Of a stretch of DNA of 64,000 bases, positions 1-9,260 are shown piece after piece (position 1 is the stretch's first letter; each line of letters starts with the position of its first letter). The DNA is taken from positions 10,666,407-10,730,406 of the forward strand of contig JAJEKV010000035.1 of assembly GCA_021234155.1 (NCBI GenBank), read 5' to 3'. The translations under genes were made by a program, and so were the position numbers. Below the pieces are notes generated by a model. That model saw only the letters and a program-made list of their open reading frames with translations, did no database searches and was not told the origin of the DNA. Source of the DNA: Isoetes taiwanensis (Eukaryota; Streptophyta; Lycopodiopsida; Isoetales; Isoetaceae).

Positions 1-1039
1 TACTTATGATGATTATGGATGTTGTATCTGATTCTATTTTCTCTTTCTGTTCCTCTTGTGTTCTATTGGATTAAGGGGGGTAGAGACCTAAAGGCTATCT
101 AGATTTAGTGATGCTCCTAGCTAGAACCCATTAAATCCCATTAAATGCGGTCTGTGCACAAGAGCCCACCTGGCTGGGGATGCTATGATATGATTCAACA
201 CCAGATAACGAGTATGATGGTGAAGCGGGGGTTTGGTCTTGCCTAGTGCGGCTATAGGACTCCTACAATGTGCTAGGCTTATAGCCAGTCATGGAGAGGT
301 CTGACACTTCCTGGGTCGCAGGTGTCGAGCCAATACTATTGGGCGCCCTGGGCTCGAAAGGGGAGTAAGTCGGGTACGAACGTGGGGGTCACTAAGGGGG
401 GCACGCATTCTCTAGCACACCAGGGATCCATCATGCTCAGGGGAGGGGACGCCTCTCCGACCTGCCTCATCGGACCGAGGAGATATAACCCAGAGTAGTT
501 CCATAGGTGATTCCATGGGATCGCATCTCCGGAAGGCTACAATCACGCCATAGCATGTTTCAGCCTATCTGCAAAGTGTGCACAGGAGGGGCGGATGGAG
601 TGGAGTACCCTAGCCATTGTTCTATGCCAGCCAACGCCATTGTTATGATTCCGTCTGTTGTCATCTGGAGGCCTTGACTGTCAGTTGATTCCCATGAGTC
701 TGAGCCGTGGTAGAGCCCTTATTTATGATGCATTTCCTTTGTTATGTGGTATTCTGTTGTATTCGTATTGATGATGATGGGCCACCCTTCACGGTGGTAT
801 ATTATTTATTTGTATTGTTGCCAGGTGCTACCATGTATGTATGTACGCTTCTGCTATATAGGATTCCCATAGAAGGCGTGGGACGAATGACGCCTCTGTG
901 TCCTTCACCCGGACACTTGCCCATCACAAGTGGTCCGAGTTAGACGGAGGGCCTTTCTATGGTGGAGTAGTCGCAATGGAAGAGGAGATTTCCAGTGTTT
1001 ATATGATGGGAGCATCGTATAGGTTCGGGGAGCATCACA
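1..1039 (+). mobile_element. 3' portion of an LTR retrotransposon long terminal repeat
   Basis: The stretch is non-coding and GC-richer than its surroundings. It ends in CA directly before a match to the plant initiator-Met tRNA primer-binding site at 1041. That arrangement marks the 3' end of a 5' LTR. The LTR start is not visible, so the repeat is longer than 1 kb or begins outside the window. No gag or pol frame follows, so the element is decayed or truncated. No second LTR copy was seen in this window. Confidence 0.5.
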
Positions 1040-1040
1040 A

Positions 1041-1052
1041 TGGTATCAGAGC
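1041..1052 (+). other. Primer-binding site, tRNA-iMet type
   Basis: The twelve bases TGGTATCAGAGC are complementary to the 3' end of plant initiator methionine tRNA. This is the usual first-strand primer site of Ty1/copia and many Ty3/gypsy elements. The same word occurs at 27953-27964 in the copia element. Confidence 0.75.
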
Positions 1053-1667
1053 TATCTCTCTGGTTCTCTATCCTTTTGGCTGGAACCAAGGTGAGCAGCA
1101 GCTCCTCCTCCACCAATTTCCCCCAAACCGATTTGGGGCAAATTGGGGTGGACGCCCCAATTTGGGTGTCCCAATTGGCAGGTCTACCTTGCCCAATTAA
1201 TTTGGGCCAAGAGCATGATTTTGGTGGACCAGATCATAGCACTGGCCATGTCTAACTCGTTAGACTGTTTAGATAGTAGGAGACCTCCAATGTAGGAAAG
1301 TTACACCAAATCCATAAGTAGGATGAGTTTTGGCCTAAGTATGCGAGGATTGAGCTAGTTAAGAAGAAAAATTCAAAATATTAAGATGAAGTTATGTTGA
1401 GTTTTCGGCAGAATACGGTCCCTTTCTTCCGGAGGCCATAACTTTCTCTAGAAAACTCGGATTGCGGCAATTTTCATTCCATTGCATCCAGAACACCCAA
1501 TTAGTCTAGAGCACCCTTGGCCACGTTCCCAGCATGACAAAACAGCCCAAAACCCTAAATCAGCGCACTTTGCAAAATAGGAGTTTATTTTTCGATTCTA
1601 AGCACTCAAAATGCAGAGCGCGCCAGTTTTGACTGCGCGTTGACTTTAAAAAAAAATAAATTCTCCG

Positions 1668-1727
1668 TCCATGTTTTGAACCTGTGACCTTCTAACTCCA
1701 ACTTTAGGTTCTTACCAACATGCCAAC
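1668..1727 (-). repeat. tRNA-like module A (SINE-head-like)
   Basis: On the minus strand the stretch begins with an A-box-like TGGCATGTTGGTAAG and, about 35 bases later, carries a B-box-like GGTTCAAAACA. Order and spacing match an internal Pol III promoter of a degenerate tRNA or tRNA-derived SINE. No acceptor stem can be formed, so it is not called as a tRNA gene. Confidence 0.35.
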
Positions 1728-1822
1728 TTTCTTTTGTAAAATATTTATATTTTACATATTTGTTATACATATCTAATCTTTTATTTGTAGACCACAACTC
1801 TTTTTGAAAGAAAGAGGCATAT

Positions 1823-1881
1823 GGTGGGACTTAACCCCTGACCTCCTGCAACCAAGCCAACCCTTTTACCAATGGGCTAAG
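1823..1881 (-). repeat. tRNA-like module B (SINE-head-like)
   Basis: The minus strand reads TAGCCCATTGGTA (A-box-like), then GGTTGCAGGAGGTCA, then GGGGTTAAGTCCC (B-box-like). The layout matches a degenerate tRNA. It lies about 95 bases from module A in the same orientation. Either two SINE heads or an old duplication would explain the pair. Confidence 0.35.
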
Positions 1882-4791
1882 TTTCTTTATCAAGAAATAC
1901 AATAGTTCTCATTTTATTTATAGTCTTCGTTTTCTATTTAAATTAGAAGACCGCCATCTGTAAACCCACGCTGTGGTGGCAACAACTCTACCGGACTTGT
2001 GCAACCAGGGCAAGGTGCGCTCACCCTAAGGGTCATTATTGGCCCGGCAAACGGGTTCCCCGACTATAGTATCGCACTTTCTCGATGCCGAATGGACAGC
2101 GACTCTTCTGAGCGAGATAGCATCTCCTAGGTAGGATCCTAATCCACACTTCCCTATGATAAATGTTCGCTCGCAGCAATACCCTAGCAGTACGGAAATT
2201 TCCAGTACTGATGTTTAAATAATTTTTCTCTAGTAGATGTGCCTTCGTTTAATCTCTAGTACCTTCATCTGCTTTAAATGCTATTTCATTCGACTTCACA
2301 TGTCAAGAACTAAGTAGCACTATGAATCAACCATACCTAATGCTATTTCTTTTAGTCTTAAAGCCTCGACTGCCTTACTTCTCAGAGAATATACTTCTCT
2401 TGACACCATCAACTAGACACTGCCATGCAGCAACCCTCTAGGGCTTGGGTTTGAAAATTGTACCACCACCCTTCACTATTTTTTCTTATGTCACGACACA
2501 TAGTCGGTAACACATAGTAATTGCTTGAGTTCGAACTCCTACAGCTATGTCAACATCTCACTCGAATCTATCTAGAGCATAAACTTTGGTATTAGTTGTA
2601 CCACTCTTCACCGCCTATATCACAGTGATTATATACCTGCGTCACATGCCTGTCAACTTGCGATGGCCAAACCTCTTTTCAAGTTTTTCTACCCTAACAC
2701 TTGAAGGTATGCCACCATTTTTTGGCTCATCACACCTTCAAGAATAGCTACATTTGATGAGGCCAAACTCCTTGCAACCATTATTTTAGTGTCACAGGGT
2801 CACTAAGTTCCATGAATAATCTACCTATCTTAGGGAATTAGAACAATAGTCCCAAATGTTAGTACCAATCCGTCACCCTTCTACAGCGACTCCTTCTACT
2901 CTTAGGGTCCTTGTAAAATTATTTTTTCGACATGTTATCCCAGAAATTGAAATCCTTTTATCCCTAAGGCCCTTATTTAAGTCTTCAACGGTTTTTCAAA
3001 ATCCCCTGCTGCCTTTCCACCCGGTATAATAGTCCATTAATTTCGTCTTCTTCTTTGTTACCTTCTCGGGACTATCATCGATCTCCTTCACCCTGGCCTA
3101 GAAATGTGTTGCTTTTTTAGATCTTCTTTCATCCTCTTGTTATCTTCTAAATTACTACTATATGCTGTATGATCCATAAGTCTGTGTTCCAAGGGAACAG
3201 TTAAGCACTCAAATTTCTCTATGACCTTTGTCCCGCATATCATTGGAACCCTATGCTTTAGCATCCTCATAGATCTTTGAATTGTTATTTCTTACGTTCT
3301 TCTATGCCGATGTCATGCCATTGTTGTGCCATCACACGTAACTTGACATCCGCATATACAGCATGCTCATGCCCTATTTTCAAGAGTGAACCTCTTAAGT
3401 GTCGCTGTTACCCTTACGTCATCTAACTCATCCCCAAAGTTGTGCAGGTAGTAACCCTCCCAACCAGGTGGCCTACCCATAATGAATCGTACTCCTTTGT
3501 TTTCATTCCGTAGGGTTACCGACCCATTTACTCCTTCAGATATCTTTTAACCCTCTTGTTGGCTTTTAACCCACTATTATATGTATACAATAGTTTCTGC
3601 CTTAAAGGTTGCATCTATGTCTTTAAATTTTCCTGTATCTATTTAACCCGCATATCATTGGGGGTTATTATTTACCATCGTTATCCACCTTAGAACTATT
3701 AGATGTTACGTCCCCCTGTGTTGACATCATGCCGCTATGCCGACATTACAAATGACGTGGCACACCTCCATAAGCCATAGTCATGTTTTGATTTAGGGAG
3801 TGAGCCTTGTGAAATTTGTAAATTACCTAGAGCCATCACGGCGCCTCGCTTACATTTTCTATTCGCCAGATAGTTAATTTCCTGCAACCCTGGCTTGCAT
3901 TCATGTTCTAGCCCTAGACGTTTAATATTATAACTCTGCATAACCCATTGACTTCGACTCTTCCTTATCCAAGCAGGCATCATGTTGGATATCTATCTTT
4001 TCATGTTTCCACAACCACATTTGATTTACACCAGATAAATGTCATTCGTCATCCAGCCAAGAATTGTACTATCGTACTATTCAACCCCATCATCTTGAGC
4101 TTTGTTCTATTGGCCGATGACATTTATTTCAAGTGCCAACTATAGCATCCTACCTTAGCATGTTCATCCTGTTTGTACTGGGGCTTTTTGCCCTCATGGT
4201 TTCTTTGGGCCTTGGCCCTTTGTTTTCTTTCTGGCTTTGTCCTTGGGTTTTGTTTGGGCTTTTGCCTTCTTTGCTCCGGCTGTGTGGGCTTCTGCCCTCT
4301 TTTCTTGTATGGGTCCCATAACCCTGTGGGTTTTCGCGGACGATAAAAATCTATCTTTATCTTTATCTTAACATGCAACAGATTGACTGTTGTTTGCACA
4401 TTCCAGACATACTCCAGACCCTTCATTGGTAAGTTCGGGGTACAATCGACCTTCTCTCCCCATATCACTGCATAGATTACCTCTCTGAGATGTTTATCGT
4501 ATGGTCCATAGTACGTACGTGATAAACATATGTAACCATCATTCATTTAAATTGGATTTATGTCTGTTCCAAAAGCACGCCACTTTTGCGTACCCTTTTC
4601 TCAATATAGTGTTTTGTTGTGTGACATGCTGTTTTGCATTGTTGCAAATTTTTGCATTGTAGTAGTGGGTGGTTTAACATTTTCTTGTTTTAGTGAGAAG
4701 AATGTGGTGTTTGATTAGCATTTGTAGATAACAACACATCAATATACAGAGAACACTTTTTACATTGTATTCACTTGATATGAAGATTACA

Positions 4792-5427
4792 TCATGGAGG
4801 GACTAGTCCTTTCTTTGTCAAATAACTCTCAAGATAGGAATCCATCTCTTTAGTCCGATCTAGTTCTGGATGCGTTTTGACAACATCTGATACTGTTTTA
4901 CCAGAAGCCAAGCCACTCATGATGGACATGAATAGTACTAGAAACTCATCTGTTGAGTAATCTTGTGGAGTATAAGTTGGTGGATTTAGAGCCTGACCTT
5001 GATTATAAAAGCACTTAAGAGCATCATCATCTACTATTATGATGTCCTCTTTCTTTTGAATGCCAAGCTGATCCATCATAGTACCAAGATGTTTCACGAA
5101 GACCGGTTTGCCATCCGGATCTCTTTGATGTGGAAACTTTATACACTTACTTTGGTCCCAAATCGTCACAAAGTCTCGATTCATGCCTGGTAACACCCTA
5201 AGTACTTCATCAACATTTCTGCGTTCCATTGAGGACCAGATGGCAACTCGAAACAATCTGAACGCCTCATTCATCATATCTTCTAAGTGTGGACGAGGAT
5301 AGATCCACTTAGTATTCGATTCTAGAGGGACTTGCTCGAGGTCATCCCTGTTAATAAGCTTCTTAGGAAACGTTTTACACATGACACCATTCAGATCGAA
5401 GACAATGATTTTGTCACCCTGAACCAT
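4792..5427 (-). CDS. FCP1/NIF-like HAD-superfamily phosphatase-like protein
   Basis: The frame encodes about 211 residues if it starts at the ATG at 5425-5427 (MVQGDKIIVFDLNGVMCK). An open frame extends 12 codons further upstream, but a splice-acceptor-like ttcag lies just after that ATG, so the true N-terminus may be in an upstream exon. HAD motif I reads DLNG at residues 11-14, motif II lies at IWSSM (63-67) and the acidic motif at VDDD (132-135). The family includes CTD phosphatases and TIM50-like proteins. The second catalytic Asp of DxD is Asn here, as in some plant and TIM50-like relatives, so phosphatase activity is doubtful. No domain beyond HAD is recognised. A second, broken relative lies at 52116-53432. 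Confidence 0.7.
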   Translation of the reverse strand: MVQGDKIIVFDLNGVMCKTFPKKLINRDDLEQVPLESNTKWIYPRPHLEDMMNEAFRLFRVAIWSSMERRNVDEVLRVLPGMNRDFVTIWDQSKCIKFPHQRDPDGKPVFVKHLGTMMDQLGIQKKEDIIIVDDDALKCFYNQGQALNPPTYTPQDYSTDEFLVLFMSIMSGLASGKTVSDVVKTHPELDRTKEMDSYLESYLTKKGLVPP

Positions 5428-5521
5428 GGAAAACAAAGTTAGCCATGCAAAAGTGATCTGCAATACATGCCAAGTGCGTTTTATCCTTCATAAATAAGCT
5501 ACATATCGCGCCTGGCGTGAA

Positions 5522-6204
5522 TTACCTTTCATCGTCGCCGTCATCCGCAGCAGTCGTAGCGTCTACTTCACTCTTCGGATGCTTACTGTCAGAAGCATGA
5601 ACGCCACCGTTAAGTTCGGACACGTTCTTTTCTATAGCCAATCTCCTACCCCAGTTAATTAAAAACAATTCTGATAAGAGCTCCTGTGATAATATAGAGC
5701 TTAGGCAATACATGATCTGTTAGGGCTAAATGCAGAGTCTGTTAGAACACCACAAGAAAACACAAAGTATGAGCAATCATGGTATGGCATAGGCAGACAT
5801 ATGTGCTCCATACATTTTTCCTCAAGTATTTGGAGCCCCGAGCTTGTTCTAACCTGGAAAAAACGACAGGATCCTGGGGCAATCAGGTTGCATCCCTACA
5901 GCCATATAGACGTCATCCATGCTAATGTAGTGGTGCTGCAACAAAAATATTTCAAAGTGGTGCACTAAATTGCACACAGAAGAAGCAAGCATCATATACA
6001 AAGCTTTAAAAGATTAAACATGCCTGCGCAGAAGACGTCTCTATTTGGAGATCTGATGCGTCTCAAAAATAATTCAACCGGAACTCCTTTTTCTAATCTA
6101 TCCGGCAAATCCACGATATCCTCCATGCCGTTCATCACGGCATACGCATGCCGGATTGGAAGGACCGAAATCAGAAAGGGGCAAAAATTGAAACCCCAAA
6201 CCAA
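5522..6204 (-). other. Possible upstream exons of the HAD gene
   Basis: Three minus-strand stretches look coding and have plausible splice signals. One starts MNGMEDIVDLPDRLEKG and ends near 6020 before a GC-type donor. A short one at about 5853-5938 contains MDDVYMAVGMQPDCPRI and lies between an acceptor and a donor. A third, at 5523-5680, runs from an acceptor through an acidic tail ending DDGDDER before a GTAATT donor. The reading phases do not agree at the junctions I tried, including that into the HAD exon. The structure is therefore unresolved, or the region is decayed. No domain is recognised. Confidence 0.3.
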
Positions 6205-6392
6205 GCTAAGAAAATTTTCCCATTTTTTGGCAAATCGGAATTCTTTTCCGGCTGCCGAAACCCTCGAAATCTTAGGAAATCAAGTTTTAAGAGAAAATTC
6301 TAAAAACTTTTCGGAACCTCGGAAAAACTGAATTTAAACAATAGGATTAACTTAGAAACCTCAAAAAGATTAAAATATCTCCTTGGCCTCCA

Positions 6393-6656
6393 TCAATGCC
6401 AATGCATATTTTTGAATACAGTGACATCCCATTGAGAGATCCTAACCCAATACTCTAAATCCCCCCTCAGTACAGCCGTACTCCGTTGCAACGCTTCCAG
6501 CACGATGACATCATTCAATATTGCAAATGTCGGGAAAACAATGGGCTTAACATTGTCTTCCATTAGTTTATCAGCAGCATCCTTAGGCCCATACAAAACC
6601 AAACGAATAGTAATATTCTTCATCATATCCACAGGCTTATCAGGTATATAGAGAGC
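6393..6656 (-). CDS. Unrecognised open frame, possible exon
   Basis: A minus-strand frame of about 80 codons contains the stretches MMKNITIRLVLYGPKDAADK and FPTFAILNDVIVLEALQRS. Its composition looks like ordinary globular protein rather than random translation. An acceptor-like cttgcag lies just upstream at about 6660. It sits upstream of the HAD gene on the same strand and could be an exon of that gene or an unrelated relic. I do not recognise a family. Confidence 0.25.
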   Translation of the reverse strand, partial: ALYIPDKPVDMMKNITIRLVLYGPKDAADKLMEDNVKPIVFPTFAILNDVIVLEALQRSTAVLRGDLEYWVRISQWDVTVFKNMHWH

Positions 6657-7500
6657 TTAGCTGCAAGGTCTGAAGTGGGTGATAAATGGAAGGTAGAAAT
6701 GTAGGATCTGAGTCATCGTCCATTCCTTGAATTTCTTTGACCTTATGAGCAGATGCAAATTCTTCCTGGCATCTGTATGGTTGTCAGATTTTTCTGCTCT
6801 GCTACTGATCTGCTTAACGTCATCTGCCTGCAGGCCCAACATCGTCGATGCCTTATTCCAAATGCTACATCTGGGGACATGGTATCAAATTGTATCTACC
6901 TGCAGACCCAATGTCACTGCACATCGCATATCCGAGTCTTTACTTCTTTTCCGTTGATTTCCATGCTCTAATATTACCCCAAAAAACTAACCAATCTGCA
7001 AACAAGCATTTACAGAGCCCTGGTTATGAATAGCTATCGATCCTTCTACCAAGCATCACCAGGCAAAACATGAATGCAAAAGAAAACCTTGAATGTAAAC
7101 AACCGTCGAACCTCTGCTTCAAGGCATCCCAGAGCCAGCATAGCCTAGTTCTGAATCAGAAGCCCCCATTCGATTTTTGCATTGAATCTTAGTTCATGCA
7201 CCTTAATCTTCCTTCTTGTTCCTGCATATCTGCGCGTTTCTTGCTTAAGCCATCTGCTTTCTAACACAACCCATAAAAAACTACGAATGCAGTGCTGCAG
7301 CGGTGGGATGCATGCTGGTTCTGTTCTAAAACAGGGGCGACTGGGTCGATCAGCAACACGGGAAACCATGGCAGTGCCGGCTAGCCAGTTTCCACACCGG
7401 CCGCCTAGCAACGCTGGTTACCGCCAATTACAGCCAACAATTGGAGCAGTTTCTGGCATGTACTAGGTATATCTTAGCATATACTTAGAATATGCCGGAA
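6657..7500. other. No gene seen
   Basis: Several short overlapping frames exist on both strands, but none has recognisable motifs. The right end, from about 7416, resembles the stretch at 36283-36374 and leads into a shared hairpin listed separately. Confidence 0.4.
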
Positions 7501-7545
7501 ACTGTATGAGAGAGGGTTTGCCCCCCTAGGGGCAACCCAAAAAGA
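7416..7545 (+). repeat. Dispersed repeat tail with GC hairpin, copy 1
   Basis: A stretch containing GGAGCAGT and several TATGCC-like words ends in a palindrome at 7514-7538 (GGGTTTGCCCC...GGGGCAACCC) followed by an A-rich tail. The same order occurs at 36283-36410, and a shorter version at 37321-37350. A 3' hairpin plus A-rich tail is compatible with a retroposon end. Confidence 0.45.
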
Positions 7546-7720
7546 AGCGAAATTTGAAACGACTAAAAAATATTCATAGCCTCTAGTAGTAGTCCGACGA
7601 GTTCGTTCTGGAGGATTGGTCCAAGTTTGCACCTTGCGAACACGGCTTGAGTTTTTCCAGTATGTAGCATATTTAAGGACATCCGATAATTCTTCTTATC
7701 CACGAGACTCGTGGGAACTA

Positions 7721-9034
7721 ATGGCTTTCCATAACAAATCATCTTATCAGAAAAAGAATGTAATGGGCGTTGTTGCTGCATTCTGGAAACAGGGGAAACA
7801 TGTTGAAGCCCTCAACTTCTTGGAAAATGAAAGAAGCAAATGGGACCGCACTGCGTTTGCTTGGTTGCTTCAAGAATGTGGAAAATCCAAACGATTTTTA
7901 CAAGGGCAGCAAATTAGTCAGCGCTTAGTGAAAAAAGGATATGGACGAGATATGTTTCTTGCAAATCATTTAATTGCCATGTATGGAAGATGTGGGCATG
8001 TTGTAGATGCAAGCATAGTGTTTGAGAAAATGCATAAACGAAATGTCATTTCATGGAATTGCATTCTTGAGGCATGTGTTGATTCTGGCCATTTCAATGA
8101 AGTTATAGAATTGTTTTTAAGGTTGCAGAATGAAGGCCTGATACCAGACAAGATTATTTTTATGACCATTCTCAAGGGGTTAAGTGATTCGGAAGAATTG
8201 GGAAAAGGTAGGTTTTTTCATGCACATATACTTTGTCATAAGTTTGAATCTGACATTGTTGTGGCCACATCCCTGATTAACATGTATGGCAGGTTGTGTT
8301 CTATAATTGATGCCGTGGTAACATTCGATAGCATGCTTGAAGTTGATTTAATATCTTGGAATACCATGATTGCAGCATATGGTCAGAATGGTTACAACAA
8401 AGAAGCTATTGTTAGTTTTCAACGAATGCAACAGGCTGGGATGAAGCCGGATACATTCACATTTGTGAGTATTCTTGATGCCTGTGCCACTCTTTCTGCC
8501 CCAGGAGGAGGTAAGTGGATCCATGGCTATGTAATTGTCTATGGTTTAGAAAACAATGTTGTAGTAGGCACTGCCCTTGTTAACATGTATGGGAAGACTG
8601 GGAATATATCCAAGGCTTGCAAGGTTTTTATCAATATGCCAGAACGAAATGTTGTCTCATGGAATGCTATGATGGCTTTATCTTCCCAGAATGGGCATTC
8701 AGAAAAAGCTTTTCAGCTCCTCCAAAGAATGCATTGTGATGGTATAATGCCAAATAGTAGCACATTTATCAGCATACTCTCGGCATGCCGCCATGGAGGA
8801 CTAGTGGATGAGGGAAGTCATTACTTTGCCTCCATGGTTGAGGATTATGGAATCACACCAGCAGAAGAACATTATGGAAGTATGATTGATCTTTTTGGTC
8901 ATGTTGGATGGTTGGATCAGGCACTGCAATTAAGAAATATGATGCCATTTTATCCAGATATGGTGATTTGGAAGTCCTTTGTTGGCAATTACAGAAGCTA
9001 TGAGAACATGCTAGATGGAATCGTGGAATATTAG
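7721..9034 (+). CDS. PLS-type pentatricopeptide repeat protein, C-terminally shortened
   Basis: The single-exon frame starts at the first in-frame ATG (MAFHNKSSYQKK) and encodes about 437 residues. It is built from tandem PPR motifs of the plant PLS class, recognisable by LIAMYGRCGHVVDASIVFEKM, KRNVISWNCILEACVDSGHF, LISWNTMIAAYGQNGYNKEA and ERNVVSWNAMM. The last motif is FISILSACRHGGLVDEGSHYF followed by MIDLFGHVGWLDQAL, typical of the region just before an E domain. Proteins of this class bind organellar RNA and act in editing, splicing or processing. The frame stops soon after the E domain should begin (VIWKSFVGNYRSYENM), and E-like words continue out of frame downstream. It may be a recent pseudogene or a shortened protein. 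Confidence 0.75.
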   Translation: MAFHNKSSYQKKNVMGVVAAFWKQGKHVEALNFLENERSKWDRTAFAWLLQECGKSKRFLQGQQISQRLVKKGYGRDMFLANHLIAMYGRCGHVVDASIVFEKMHKRNVISWNCILEACVDSGHFNEVIELFLRLQNEGLIPDKIIFMTILKGLSDSEELGKGRFFHAHILCHKFESDIVVATSLINMYGRLCSIIDAVVTFDSMLEVDLISWNTMIAAYGQNGYNKEAIVSFQRMQQAGMKPDTFTFVSILDACATLSAPGGGKWIHGYVIVYGLENNVVVGTALVNMYGKTGNISKACKVFINMPERNVVSWNAMMALSSQNGHSEKAFQLLQRMHCDGIMPNSSTFISILSACRHGGLVDEGSHYFASMVEDYGITPAEEHYGSMIDLFGHVGWLDQALQLRNMMPFYPDMVIWKSFVGNYRSYENMLDGIVEY

Positions 9035-9257
9035 TCGAGCATCTCTAGGTTAATGTGGCAGGTCATTTATGGTCATGTTTGGTAAAATATACCATGTAGC
9101 AACTCCACGCAACAGCTGTGCGCATAAGAATACCGTATATGTTGGTCGTGAACTTTGTTGTGCTGATAGAAAACAAATGTCATCTATCAGGAACTCCAGT
9201 ATGAACAATAAAATATGGGAAAAGTCAGTTTCAAACAACGGCACTGTTACCATTTAG
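9035..9257 (+). pseudogene. Decayed PPR E-domain region
   Basis: Directly after the PPR stop codon, two frames carry fragments like the E domain of PLS-type PPR proteins. One reads VNVAGHLWSCLVKYTM and another MVMFGKIYHVATPRN. A stop at 9032-9034 and at least one frameshift separate them from the upstream frame. This suggests that the 7.7 kb gene once extended further. No DYW motif is visible. Confidence 0.35.
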
Positions 9258-9260
9258 AAT

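Larger units (their letters stand above)
1053..4790. other. Decayed repeat-like DNA without a convincing gene
   Basis: This stretch follows the primer-binding site and should be retrotransposon interior. No frame shows gag, protease, reverse transcriptase or integrase motifs. A minus-strand ORF at 4124-4546 is basic and low in complexity; its other strand is a G/T/C-rich tract repeating the word GGGCTTTTGCC. It is more likely simple sequence than a gene. Apart from the two tRNA-like modules listed separately, nothing else is supported. Confidence 0.5.

Noticed and set aside
4124-4546. 140-codon basic ORF on the minus strand
   Set aside because: Low-complexity Lys/Pro/Gln sequence complementary to a G/T/C-rich simple tract; no domain and no splice context.
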